Source: Rhodopseudomonas palustris HaA2
Lineage (GTDB): Bacteria; Pseudomonadota; Alphaproteobacteria; Rhizobiales; Xanthobacteraceae
Length of the DNA: 64,000 nt
Assembly (NCBI RefSeq): GCF_000013365.1
Contig: NC_007778.1
Location: 4,030,001 to 4,094,000, forward strand
Reading direction: 5' to 3'
In this document: one piece after another, positions 56,261 through 64,000 of the stretch
How the letters are laid out: each line of letters starts with the position of its first letter
Numbering within the stretch: the stretch's first letter is position 1
Translations under genes and position numbers: made by a program
Notes under the pieces: generated by a model
Database searches by the model: none
What the model was told of the DNA's origin: nothing
Seen by the model: only the letters and a program-made list of their open reading frames with translations

Positions 56261-56444
56261 ATGGACGTGCAGCGCAAGCTGGCCATTCGGGCCGATGCGG
56301 CGAAATACGACGCCTCCTGCGCCTCTAGCGGGACGGAGCAACGCGACAGCCGCGAGGATCTGCTGCGGGTGCCGCCAGCTCGACGGCGCGCGGTTGGCCG
56401 AACGCTTCAAGCCGAAGACGCAGCAACAGGGGTTTGGATTTTGA
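56261..56444 (+). pseudogene. Internally deleted relic of a putative DNA-repair radical-SAM gene
   Basis: The ATG at 56261 keeps a good AAGGAG site and encodes a start (MDVQRKLAIRADAAKYDASC, then ASSGT) that matches the N terminus of the putative DNA modification/repair radical-SAM family (TIGR03916-like), as I remember it. After about 30 residues the homology stops, before the Cys-x3-Cys-x2-Cys cluster. A shifted frame then reads RQLDGARLAERFKPKTQQQG and a stop at 56444, which could be the original C terminus. The intact protein would be about 400 residues, so roughly 1 kb appears to be missing. It lies beside the SOS box that drives imuA. Confidence 0.65.
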
Positions 56445-56457
56445 TGCAATCACAGAC

Positions 56458-56563
56458 CGTCATCCTGAGATGCGAGCGTAGCGAGCCTCGAAGGATGACA
56501 GAGTCAAGTGCAAGCGGCCCATCCTTCGAGGCCGTCGCTGCGCGACGGCGCCTCAGGATGACG
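56458..56563. repeat. Palindromic repeat, family A
   Basis: A third copy of the CGTCATCCTGAG type, ending CGCCTCAGGATGACG, with facing CCTCGAAGGATG and CATCCTTCGAGG arms. It begins 14 bases after the stop of the radical-SAM relic. The rest of the gap 56564-56878 shows no gene. Confidence 0.85.
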
Positions 56564-56878
56564 AACTAATAAGTTGCGAGGCCAAGAAGTTGCGAGGCAA
56601 GAAGCGCGCGCGGCGGAGCTGCACGGCGCGCTCCCCCGCCGAGCCCTTCGGGGAGAGTGAGCGCCGTCGCGCGCGCCGCGCATATCCTGCTCAATTGCTC
56701 AGGCCGTATGCAACACGCGGGTGACACTTTCCATTCGACGGAACGCGCGAGAATTTCGGTAACCGTCGCAACCTCTGCGGGTTGAGCAACGCCCGCGAAC
56801 CGGCTAACCCATTCCCGCACTGCTGCACTGCAGAGCAGCGCCTGCAGCAAGACCAACAACAACCAACGAGGAATCCAG

Positions 56879-58114
56879 ATGTCGGCCCTCTCCCGTTCGA
56901 TCGCCACCCTGGCGGCCGCCGCCCTGCTGTCCGCAGCCGCCGGACAGGCGATGGCGCAGAAGAAATATGGCCCCGGCGCCAGCGACACCGAAGTCAAGAT
57001 CGGCAACATCGTGCCTTACTCGGGCCCGGCGTCGGCCTATGGCAGCGTCGGCAAGGCGCAAGAAGCCTATTTCAAGATGATCAACGACAAGGGCGGCATC
57101 AACGGCCGCAAGATCGTCTACATCTCCAACGACGACGCCTATTCGCCGCCGAAATCGGTCGAGCAGACCCGTAAGCTGGTCGAGAGCGACGAGGTGCTGT
57201 TCATGTTCAGCCCGCTCGGCACGCCGTCCAACACCGCGATCCAGAAATATCTCAACGCCAAGAAAGTGCCGCATCTGTTCCTGGCGTCGGGCGCCACCAA
57301 GTGGAACGATCCGAAGCACTTTCCGTGGACGATGGGCTGGCTGCCGAGCTACCAGAGCGAAGGCCGGATCTACGCCAAGTATCTGATGAAGGAGAAGCCG
57401 GACGCCAAGATCGCCGTGCTGTATCAGGGCGACGATTTCGGCAAGGACTATCTCAAGGGCCTCAAGGACGGCCTCGGCGCCAAGGCTTCGCAGGTGGTGA
57501 TCGAGGACAGCTACGAGCTGACCGAGCCGACCGTCGATTCCCACATCGTCAAAATCAAGGCCGCCAATCCCGACGTGCTGGTGATCTTCGCCACGCCGAA
57601 ATTCGCGGCGCAGACCATCAAGAAGGTCGCCGAACTGGCGTGGAAGCCGATGATGATCGTGCCGAACGTCTCGGCCTCGACCGGCAGCGTGATGAAGCCC
57701 GCCGGCTTCGAGAACGCCCAGGGCATCGTCTCCGCCTCCTACGCCAAGGACGCCACCGACAAGCAGTGGGAAAACGACCCCGGCATGAAGGCGTATTACG
57801 AGTTCATGGAGAAGTATGCGCCGCAGGCCAGCCGCGCTGACTCATCGTTCATGACCGGCTACAACATCGCCGAGACGGTCGCGGTGCTGATCAAGCAATG
57901 CGGCGACGATCTGTCCCGCGAGAACGTCATGAAGCAGGCGGCCAACCTCAAGGACGTCCAGCTCGGCGGCCTGCTGCCGGGCATCAAGCTCAACACCAGC
58001 GCGACCGACTTCGCGCCGATCGAACAGCTGCAGCTGATGAAGTTCCAGGGCGAGAACTGGAAGCTGTTCGGCGACGTGATCGAGGGCGAAGTCGCCGCGC
58101 CGACCGGCGGCTAG
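56879..58114 (+). CDS. Periplasmic ABC-transporter substrate-binding protein (LivK-like)
   Basis: A 411-residue periplasmic binding protein of the branched-chain amino acid type. The signal peptide is about residues 1-26, ending GQAMA. The mature protein follows the family plan: VKIGNIVPYSGPASAYGSVG at the start, GGINGRKIVYISNDDAYSPP, and YQGDDFGKDYLKGLKDGLG. In this organism group such proteins often bind aromatic or other organic acids rather than leucine. AGGA lies before the ATG. No permease or ATPase genes accompany it and an intrinsic terminator follows at once, so it is an orphan binding protein. Confidence 0.92.
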   Translation: MSALSRSIATLAAAALLSAAAGQAMAQKKYGPGASDTEVKIGNIVPYSGPASAYGSVGKAQEAYFKMINDKGGINGRKIVYISNDDAYSPPKSVEQTRKLVESDEVLFMFSPLGTPSNTAIQKYLNAKKVPHLFLASGATKWNDPKHFPWTMGWLPSYQSEGRIYAKYLMKEKPDAKIAVLYQGDDFGKDYLKGLKDGLGAKASQVVIEDSYELTEPTVDSHIVKIKAANPDVLVIFATPKFAAQTIKKVAELAWKPMMIVPNVSASTGSVMKPAGFENAQGIVSASYAKDATDKQWENDPGMKAYYEFMEKYAPQASRADSSFMTGYNIAETVAVLIKQCGDDLSRENVMKQAANLKDVQLGGLLPGIKLNTSATDFAPIEQLQLMKFQGENWKLFGDVIEGEVAAPTGG

Positions 58115-58139
58115 TTCAGCCTCCAACGTTTAGACATCG

Positions 58140-58171
58140 AGCCCTCCGCCGCGGCGGGGGGCTTTTTCTTT
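58140..58171 (+). terminator. Rho-independent terminator after the binding-protein gene
   Basis: AGCCCTCCGCC at 58140-58150 pairs, with one G-T wobble, with GGCGGGGGGCT and is followed by a T-rich tract (TTTTTCTTT). It lies 26 bases after the stop at 58114. Confidence 0.85.
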
Positions 58172-58174
58172 CTT

Positions 58175-58330
58175 CCTTCTCCCCTTGTGGGAGAAGGTGG
58201 CGCCGACGCAGTCCGCGTCGGATGAGGGGGCGGCGCGGCACCGCGTGCGCACGACGAAAAGCCCACCTCGTCGCGCCCCTCACCCGCCGTCGCTGTCGCG
58301 ACGGCACCCTCTCCCACAAAGGGAGAGGGT
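58175..58330. repeat. Palindromic repeat, family E (CCTTCTCCCCTTGTGGGAG type)
   Basis: Inverted ends of the form CCTTCTCCC...GGGAGAGGGT enclose further pairing arms (GACGCAGTCCGCGTC and CGTCGCTGTCGCGACG). It lies between the terminator and the glycerate kinase start. It differs from the D family by length and core sequence. Confidence 0.65.
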
Positions 58331-58394
58331 TTGCAGGCGCACCGTCTCTCGCCCAGCCCTTGCCGCGTCCCGGCCGGCCTGCGACAACGGCAGC

Positions 58395-59675
58395 ATGACC
58401 GACCAACGTCCCCTGCTCCGCGCGCTGTTCGACGCCGCCGTCGCGGCCGCGCATCCGGACAGCATTCTCGCCGCGCATCTGCCGCCGCTGCCGCGCGGCC
58501 GGATCATCTGCCTCGCCGCCGGCAAGGGTGCCGCCGCGATGGCCGCCGCCGCGGAGCGGCATTATCTCGACACGCTCGGGCTCGCGCCCTCACGTCTGAT
58601 CGGCATCGCCACCACCCGCCACGGCCATCGCGTGGCGACCCGCGCCATCGACGTGATCGAGGCCGGGCACCCGATGCCCGACGCCGAAGGGCTGCGCGGT
58701 GCCGAAGCGAGCCTGAAGCTCGCCGCCACCGCGACCGCCGACGATCTGCTGCTGGTGCTGCTGTCGGGCGGCGGCTCGGCGAACTGGATCCTGCCGGCCG
58801 ACGGCATCACGCTCGCGCAAAAGCAGGCCACCACGCGCGCGCTGCTGCGCTCCGGCGCGCCGATCGGCGAGGTCAACACCGTCCGCAAGCATCTGTCGCG
58901 GATCAAGGGCGGCCGCCTCGCTTGCGCCGGCAGCAGCGCCGCCGAAATCGTGACGCTGGCGATTTCCGACGTGCCGCGCGACGAGGCATCGGCGATAGCG
59001 TCCGGGCCGACCGTGCCCGATCCGACGACGCTGGACGACGCCCGCGCACTGGTGGCGCGCTACAAGCTCGACATCGACGACGCAGTCCATGCCGCGCTGA
59101 ATGATCCACGCAACGAAAGCTGCAAGCCGGGCGACGCCGCTTTCGCCCGCGCCCGCTTCGCCATCATCGCGCGGCCGCGGCAATCGCTGGACGCCGCGAT
59201 CAAGCTGGCGCGCGATTCCGGCTATGCGATCGCCGATCTCGGCGCCGATCTCGAAGGCGAAGCCCGCGACGTGGCTGCCGCCCACGCCCGGCTCGCGCGC
59301 GAGGCCCGTGCGGCCGGCAGGCGGCTCGCGATCATCTCCGGCGGCGAACTCACCGTCACCGTGCGCGGCAACGGCCGCGGCGGCCCCAACCAGGAATATG
59401 CGCTGGCGCTGGCGCAGCACCTGCGCGACCTGCCGGACATCGCAGCCCTCGCCGCCGACACCGACGGCGCCGACGGCGGCGCCGGCCACGCCACCGACCC
59501 CGCCGGCGCGCTGATCGACGCCCGCACCTTCGCGAAGATCGACGAGCGCGATCTCGACCCTACCGCCTATCTGGCGAACAACGACGCTACCGGCTTCTTC
59601 GACCAGACCGGCGACCTGCTCGTCACCGGCCCGACGCTGACCAACGTCAACGATATCCGGGTGATCCTGGTGTAG
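58395..59675 (+). CDS. Glycerate kinase (GckA/TtuD, MOFRL family)
   Basis: A 426-residue cytoplasmic kinase that phosphorylates glycerate (to 2-phosphoglycerate in characterised relatives), used in the serine cycle or hydroxypyruvate routes. The family features are AAGKGAAAMAAAAE near the start, the glycine-rich LLSGGGSANWILP, and the C-terminal MOFRL region (GPNQEYALALAQHL, ADTDGADGGAGHA). The ATG at 58395 is taken as start; the frame continues upstream only through the repeat. It stands alone after a terminator. Confidence 0.92.
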   Translation: MTDQRPLLRALFDAAVAAAHPDSILAAHLPPLPRGRIICLAAGKGAAAMAAAAERHYLDTLGLAPSRLIGIATTRHGHRVATRAIDVIEAGHPMPDAEGLRGAEASLKLAATATADDLLLVLLSGGGSANWILPADGITLAQKQATTRALLRSGAPIGEVNTVRKHLSRIKGGRLACAGSSAAEIVTLAISDVPRDEASAIASGPTVPDPTTLDDARALVARYKLDIDDAVHAALNDPRNESCKPGDAAFARARFAIIARPRQSLDAAIKLARDSGYAIADLGADLEGEARDVAAAHARLAREARAAGRRLAIISGGELTVTVRGNGRGGPNQEYALALAQHLRDLPDIAALAADTDGADGGAGHATDPAGALIDARTFAKIDERDLDPTAYLANNDATGFFDQTGDLLVTGPTLTNVNDIRVILV

Positions 59676-59687
59676 TCGGCCCCTCCC

Positions 59688-59774
59688 CGTCATTGCGAGC
59701 GCAAGCGAAGCAATCCAGAGGCTCCGCGCACCGAGCCCCTGGATTGCTTCGTCGCTTCGCTCCTCGCAATGACG
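59688..59774. repeat. Palindromic repeat, family B
   Basis: A second copy of the element at 53701-53788, beginning CGTCATTGCGAGCGCAAGCG and ending CTCGCAATGACG. It begins 12 bases after the glycerate kinase stop and may serve as its 3' end. Confidence 0.82.
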
Positions 59775-59811
59775 GTTGAAGGGCCAATTACCGCAACGCT
59801 GCGTCATGCGC

Positions 59812-59831
59812 GGGCTTGACCCGCATCCATC
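59812..59831. repeat. Half copy of palindromic repeat family C
   Basis: CGTCATGCGCGGGCTTGACC is the left arm of the C family found at 49936 and 53182, here without its partner arm. It lies between the B-family copy and the cyclase stop. Confidence 0.55.
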
Positions 59832-59871
59832 TCCTTCGATCGCCCCAAGACCTACCAGGACGAAAACGCAC

Positions 59872-61467
59872 CTACTCCGCCGCCTTCTCTTCCCTCCGTT
59901 CCAGCGACGCCAGCGCCTGCTCCAGCACGGCGCGGACTTTGTCGCTGTCGGCGGGATTCATCGCGGCGGCGTCGAGATAGAACTCCAGGCCCGGCAGCTT
60001 TTCGATCACCACGTCGGACGCCTCGCTGCCGTCGCGCAGATGATCGACCGCATAGGGCACCACTTCGCGGCTGATGCCCTTCATGGTGATCGACGGCAGC
60101 GTGTGCGCGGCGATGATGTCGCTGACCAGCGCGTAGGTCTCGTAGCTGATGACGATGCCGCCGGGCTCGGCGATCGCCTGCAGCCGCGCCGCGAGGTTCG
60201 CCTCGGCGCCGATGATGGTGTAGTCCATCCGGTCCGCGCTGCCGAAATTGCCGACATTGCAATAGCCGGAATTGATCCCGATCCGCGCGCGGAACGGCTG
60301 TTCGATCCCGGCGGCGCGCCATTTGCCGTTGAGCTCGGCCAGGCGCCGCTGCATCGCCCAGGCCATCCGCAGGCAGGCCTGCGCGTCGGCGCGGTCGCCT
60401 TTGGTGTCCGGGTCGCCGAAGAAGATCAGCATCGCGTCACCGATGAATTTATCGATCGTGCCGCCGTAACGATGCGCGATCTCCGACATTTCGGTGAAGT
60501 ACTCGTTGAGCAATTGGGTGATCAGCTCGGGCTGCAGCCGCTCGGTGGTCGCGGTGAAGTTCTGGATGTCCGAGAAGAAGATCGTCAGCTTCTTGCGTTC
60601 GGTGTGGATGACGACGTCCTTCTGGCCGGAGAAGATGCTCTTGTAGATCTGCGGCGGGATATAGCGCGAGATCTTCATCGACAGCGAGGCGAGGAAGTCG
60701 TTGTTGGTCTCCAGTTCCTTGTTCATCGCCACGATCTTCAGCGCCTGCCGGCGCTGCATCGCGACGAACGACACGCCCGACACCGCCGCGAGCACCAGAT
60801 AGGCCAGCAGGAATTTGAACGAGAACAGATTGGCGGCAATCGGCTGGGTGATCATCACCTCCTGGATGCCGCGGACGTCGCCGACCTTCCAGTCGCGCTT
60901 TGGACTCTCCGGGTGCGTGTTGTGGCAGGCGACGCAGGCCTGCCCCATCACCACCGGCGCCACCAGCCGCACGCTGTCGCTGAGCAGCCCCGTGGTGCCG
61001 GCGACGACGTTCTCGGACGCATCCCTGCGCAGCGTCGCCAGCGCCTCGCGCTCGAAGCCGTCGAGCTGGTGCGGCGCGCGATTGGCGAACGGATAGTCGG
61101 AAACGAACCGATAGGTGATGTTGCTCTGCTGCGCGCCGATCACCTTGCCGAGTTCGAGGGACAGCGTCGCCGGGATCGGAATGGCGCCGGGCGTGCTCTC
61201 ATAATCATGCACCACCTGGACGTTGTCGGGATGCGCGAGAACGCGGCCGACGACGTTGCTGGCGTAGTAGCCGCGCACGCTGGTGATCACCGAATTGAGG
61301 TCGTTGGCCTGCCGCCGCAGCGCCGCGTCCGCGAGATGGGTGAGGTCGAGCCAAACCGCCACCGGCAGCGCGAGCAGCAGCAACGCGATCAGGCAGCCGG
61401 TCAGCACGCTGCGCGATCGCAGCTTGTCGTTGTCGTCTCGGTCTTTCTGCACGCGCCGTCCCACCAT
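59872..61467 (-). CDS. Haem-c (DUF3365) sensor adenylate cyclase
   Basis: A 531-residue membrane protein. The first helix is about 21-41. A periplasmic DUF3365 domain (about 45-210) contains CVACH at 178-182, a c-type haem attachment site. A second helix is about 213-237, a short linker follows, and a class III cyclase domain has metal Asp300 in LTIFFSDIQNF and a second Asp in GDAMLIFFGDP. Haem-bearing DUF3365 proteins are thought to sense redox state or small gases; coupling to cyclic-nucleotide output is inference. The gene is divergent from a Kef-type antiporter gene about 310 bases away. Confidence 0.9.
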   Translation of the reverse strand: MVGRRVQKDRDDNDKLRSRSVLTGCLIALLLLALPVAVWLDLTHLADAALRRQANDLNSVITSVRGYYASNVVGRVLAHPDNVQVVHDYESTPGAIPIPATLSLELGKVIGAQQSNITYRFVSDYPFANRAPHQLDGFEREALATLRRDASENVVAGTTGLLSDSVRLVAPVVMGQACVACHNTHPESPKRDWKVGDVRGIQEVMITQPIAANLFSFKFLLAYLVLAAVSGVSFVAMQRRQALKIVAMNKELETNNDFLASLSMKISRYIPPQIYKSIFSGQKDVVIHTERKKLTIFFSDIQNFTATTERLQPELITQLLNEYFTEMSEIAHRYGGTIDKFIGDAMLIFFGDPDTKGDRADAQACLRMAWAMQRRLAELNGKWRAAGIEQPFRARIGINSGYCNVGNFGSADRMDYTIIGAEANLAARLQAIAEPGGIVISYETYALVSDIIAAHTLPSITMKGISREVVPYAVDHLRDGSEASDVVIEKLPGLEFYLDAAAMNPADSDKVRAVLEQALASLERREEKAAE

Positions 61468-61778
61468 TCCTTGCCAGCGGCGGCAAACTAGAGGCGGCGG
61501 CGGGCAATGAGAAGCGTCAACGGTGCAGAGCTACCCGTTTTTTCCCGCAGCGCGGCCGCCACCGGCCGGGCGACCGCCGCCCCGCCCGCTCGCCGCGCCA
61601 TCGGCCCGCTCCCCGTCCAGCCCCACGGATCGGCGGCCAGTGCCTCACCAACACGACGCCCCCCTCGACCGTTCGGTCCCCGAGGGGGCCGGCCGATCGG
61701 CAACGGGCGACTTATGTCTTTCGGATGCATGACATTACCTTTAATGTCCGCCCGGCAGATTCAACGGCGGCTGAGGGC

Positions 61779-63503
61779 ATGCACGAACTGATTCGCGACA
61801 TCACGCTGTGCATCCTGTTCGCCTGGATGCTCGGTCTGTCGGCGCATTTTTTCCGTCAGCCGCTGATCCTCGCCTATCTTGTCGCCGGCTTCGCGATCGG
61901 ACCGTTCGGCCTCGGGCTGGTGCAGTCGCAAGAATCGATCTCGGTGATTTCCGAGCTCGGCCTGATCTTCATGCTGTTCATGATCGGGCTGGAGATCGAC
62001 CTGAAGAAGGTCGTGCGCGCCGGCAGCGTGATTCTGGTGGCCGCCGGCGGGCAGTTGATCGGCGGCTGCCTGCTCGGCTTCGCCTTCTTCCTCGCCATCG
62101 GCCTGTCGTTCGGCGGCGGCCGGTTCGATGCCCTGTACCTCACCGTCGCCTGCGCGCTGTCCTCCACCGTCATCATCGTCAAGGTGCTGTACGAGAAGCG
62201 CGAACTCGACACCCTGCCCGGCCGCCTCACGCTCGGCGTGCTGGTGCTGCAGGACATCTTCGCGATCCTGTTCCTCGCGGTGCAACCCAGCCTCGCCGAG
62301 TTGCAGATCAGCGTGCTGCTGCTGTCGATCGGCCGCGTCGCGGCGCTGGTCGCGACCGCGATCGTGCTCAGCCGCTACGTGCTGCCCTGGCTGTTCCACC
62401 GCATCGCGCGCACCCCCGAACTGGTGCTGCTCGGCGCGCTGGCGTGGTGCTTCCTGATCGGCGAGATCGCCGAGCGGCTGCATCTGTCGCGCGAGATGGG
62501 CTCGCTGGTCGCCGGCGTGTCGCTGTCGACCTTCCCCTATGCGCTCGACGTCACCGCCAAGGTGACGACGCTGCGGGACTTCTTCATCACGCTGTTCTTC
62601 GTCGCCGTCGGCATGACGATCCCGGTCCCGAACGGGTCGGTGATCATGCTGGCGCTGGCGATCGCCGCCTTCACCGTGGTCAGCCGCGTCGTCACCACCT
62701 TCGTGCCGCTGTATCTGATGCGACAGGGGCTGCGCGCCAGCCTGCTGCCGGCGCTGAATCTGGCGCAGATCAGCGAATTCTCGCTGGTGGTGATCCAGAC
62801 CGGAATCGTCGCCGGCCACATCCGCACCGAAACCGCGAGCGCGGCGTCGTTCGCCTTCGTGCTGCTGGCGGTGCTGTCGACCTTCGTGATGGTGCGCAGC
62901 GATCAGATCACGCGTGCGGCGATCCGGATGCTGAAGGCGATCGGCCTGCGCGATCTCGACCACAAGGCCGAGGACGCCGACGACGCCGCCGGCCACGGCG
63001 CGGTGCGGCGGATCGTGATTCTCGGCTTCTTCCGCGCCGCCAGCGCGCTGATCAGCGAGATCGAGCGGCAGAATCCCGAGCTATTGAAGCAGATCAGCGT
63101 GATCGATTTCAACCCGATGGTGTATCGCACCCTCACCGATCGCGGCATGCACGTCGTCTATGGCGACATCAGCAATGTCGACACGCTGTTGCACGCCGGC
63201 GTCGGCAAGGCCGAGATGATCATCCTCAGCGTGCCGGACTCGCTGCTGAAAGGCGCCAACAACGAACGCCTGGTACGCCACGTCCGCGTGCTCAACCCGA
63301 CCGCGAAGATCGTTGCCACCGCGGATCTGCTGGCCGACGTCGCGGCGCTGTACGCGGCCGGCGCCGACTACGTCACCGTGACCCGGCTCAGCGACGCCGA
63401 GGAGCTGTTCAGCGTGATCGACGCGGTCGAATGCGGCCTGCTGTCGGACAAGCGCGCCGAACTCGACGCGCGGCTCGCCGAGCGTCGCGAAGTGCTGCCT
63501 TAG
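61779..63503 (+). CDS. Kef-type monovalent cation:proton antiporter with RCK domain
   Basis: A 574-residue inner-membrane antiporter of the CPA2 family (KefB/YbaL-like). About 12 helices (residues near 5-390) include the family landmarks QPLILAYLVAGFAIGPFGLG, FMLFMIGLEIDLKKV and ALSSTVIIVKVLYE. The C-terminal part is a TrkA-N domain, but the nucleotide loop reads ILGFFRAAS rather than GxGxxG, so ligand control may be lost or altered; an acidic region with DFNPMVYRTLTDRGMHVVYG follows. I prefer the ATG at 61779 (MHELIRDITLC); an in-frame ATG at 61725 would add 18 residues. Confidence 0.9.
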   Translation: MHELIRDITLCILFAWMLGLSAHFFRQPLILAYLVAGFAIGPFGLGLVQSQESISVISELGLIFMLFMIGLEIDLKKVVRAGSVILVAAGGQLIGGCLLGFAFFLAIGLSFGGGRFDALYLTVACALSSTVIIVKVLYEKRELDTLPGRLTLGVLVLQDIFAILFLAVQPSLAELQISVLLLSIGRVAALVATAIVLSRYVLPWLFHRIARTPELVLLGALAWCFLIGEIAERLHLSREMGSLVAGVSLSTFPYALDVTAKVTTLRDFFITLFFVAVGMTIPVPNGSVIMLALAIAAFTVVSRVVTTFVPLYLMRQGLRASLLPALNLAQISEFSLVVIQTGIVAGHIRTETASAASFAFVLLAVLSTFVMVRSDQITRAAIRMLKAIGLRDLDHKAEDADDAAGHGAVRRIVILGFFRAASALISEIERQNPELLKQISVIDFNPMVYRTLTDRGMHVVYGDISNVDTLLHAGVGKAEMIILSVPDSLLKGANNERLVRHVRVLNPTAKIVATADLLADVAALYAAGADYVTVTRLSDAEELFSVIDAVECGLLSDKRAELDARLAERREVLP

Positions 63504-63519
63504 CGGCGGCGGCCGGCGA

Positions 63520-64000
63520 TCAGAATTCCCGCGCGATCTTGCCGAGCATCGCCAGCAACGCGGCGCGATTGTCGTCGCCGAGAAGTTCGCTGAGCCGTTC
63601 CTCGTGCCGGGTCGCCACCAGTTTCTTGGCGCGCGCCAGCGTGGCGCGGCCCTTGTCGGTCAGAATCAGGATGTGCGAGCGGCGGTCGTTCGGCGATCGC
63701 GTGCGCTGGCACAGCCCGCGGCTTTCCAGCGCGTCGAGCATCGCCACGAAATTCGGCCGGAGGATGCCGAGCGTATTGGCGATCTCGGTCTGGTTGCGGC
63801 CGGGATTGTTGTCGAGCAGCAGCAGCACCGAGAACTGCGCCGGGGTGAGCTGCACCGGCGCGACGCATTGCAGGAAGTCCTCGAACACCCGGAGCTGGGC
63901 CCGCTTCAGCGCGTAGCCGAGCAGCTCCGACAGTTCGCCCATCGCCAGTTCGCCGGGATCGGCAGCCGCCGCGGCGGGCGCCTCCTTGCGCGCGGCGCGG
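63520..64000 (-). CDS. MarR-family transcriptional regulator, 5' end cut by the window
   Basis: At least 160 residues of a MarR protein. The winged helix-turn-helix is clear: LTPAQFSVLLLLDNNPG, NQTEIANTLGILRPNFVAML and the wing SPNDRRSHILILTDKGRATL. The frame stays open to the right edge with an Ala-rich lead (KEAPAAAAADPGELA), so the true start may lie outside; an internal ATG is at 63942. MarR proteins of this kind in Rhodopseudomonas often control aromatic-acid catabolism, for example CouR, but which target applies here is not readable. It is convergent with the antiporter gene. Confidence 0.88.
   Translation of the reverse strand, partial: RAARKEAPAAAAADPGELAMGELSELLGYALKRAQLRVFEDFLQCVAPVQLTPAQFSVLLLLDNNPGRNQTEIANTLGILRPNFVAMLDALESRGLCQRTRSPNDRRSHILILTDKGRATLARAKKLVATRHEERLSELLGDDNRAALLAMLGKIAREF

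Noticed and set aside
56261-56569. Intact 102-residue protein at the radical-SAM relic
   Set aside because: Beyond residue 30 or so the frame has no family resemblance and its last third is translated palindromic repeat, so I call the locus a pseudogene.
61808-63916. 702-codon plus-strand frame overlapping the antiporter gene
   Set aside because: It shares the strand but is in another frame and is Arg-rich throughout; the antiporter frame has twelve helices and motifs.

Overview
The window reads as a chromosome segment of a GC-rich alphaproteobacterium of the Rhodopseudomonas/Bradyrhizobium group. The reasons are the family content (TIGR03808, TIGR03809, DUF2336, a CZB-type soluble chemoreceptor, a NrsF-controlled sigma factor), an alphaproteobacterial SOS box of the form GTTC-N7-GTTC, an imuA-imuB-dnaE2 cassette, and short palindromic intergenic repeats typical of that family. 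I see no rRNA, tRNA, IS element, prophage or CRISPR array.

Layout. 1-1.8 kb: the tail of an unrecognised gene with a strong terminator, then a cytoplasmic chemoreceptor. 2.0-7.5 kb (minus): a ferric-siderophore module of TonB receptor, DUF4198, DUF3649, PepSY membrane protein and DUF3325, with most junctions translationally coupled. 7.8-12 kb: an M20 dipeptidase, a HerA-like ATPase and two small conserved genes. 12.0-15.0 kb: an AT-richer islet holding one large gene with an N-terminal SIR2-like NADase domain and a P-loop STAND-like ATPase, almost certainly an anti-phage effector. 15.0-16.7 kb: folP-folB-folK. 16.9-24.6 kb: methylmalonyl-CoA mutase (mutA, mutB) with its chaperone meaB, interrupted by a GFA-family gene, a MNT/HEPN toxin-antitoxin pair and a DUF3298 gene, and ending in a pyroglutamyl peptidase. 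24.7-29.3 kb: TIGR03808 and TIGR03809 genes around a membrane chemoreceptor.

29.8-32.8 kb (minus): an ECF sigma factor, a membrane anti-sigma factor and a secreted subtilisin-like protease. The anti-sigma periplasmic domain looks like the protease prodomain. 33.2-35.5 kb: a diguanylate cyclase and a DUF2336 protein. 35.6-39.5 kb (minus): a second sigma factor with its NrsF anti-sigma, then a DUF2946 protein and a second TonB receptor; a GTAAC-N16-CGAA promoter lies directly upstream of the sigma gene. 39.8-43.4 kb: an exported Lys/Ala/Pro-rich protein, an enoyl-CoA hydratase, a TolC-type outer-membrane channel and a small Cys-containing protein. 43.6-48.2 kb (minus): a heavy-metal RND efflux pump and its adaptor. 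48.5-49.9 kb: a class III CoA-transferase.

50.2-56.1 kb (minus): imuA-imuB-dnaE2, the SOS mutagenesis cassette, under a perfect SOS box. The dnaE2 frame carries an in-frame copy of a palindromic repeat. A deleted relic of a radical-SAM DNA-repair gene sits on the other side of the SOS box. 56.9-63.5 kb: an ABC-transporter binding protein, a glycerate kinase, a haem-c/adenylate-cyclase sensor and a Kef-type antiporter. The window ends in a MarR regulator that runs off the edge.

The most promising candidates for new biology are the SIR2-STAND islet, the sigma/anti-sigma/protease module with a shared prodomain-like fold, and the repeat insertion within dnaE2. All family names come from reading sequence motifs. 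No database search was run.
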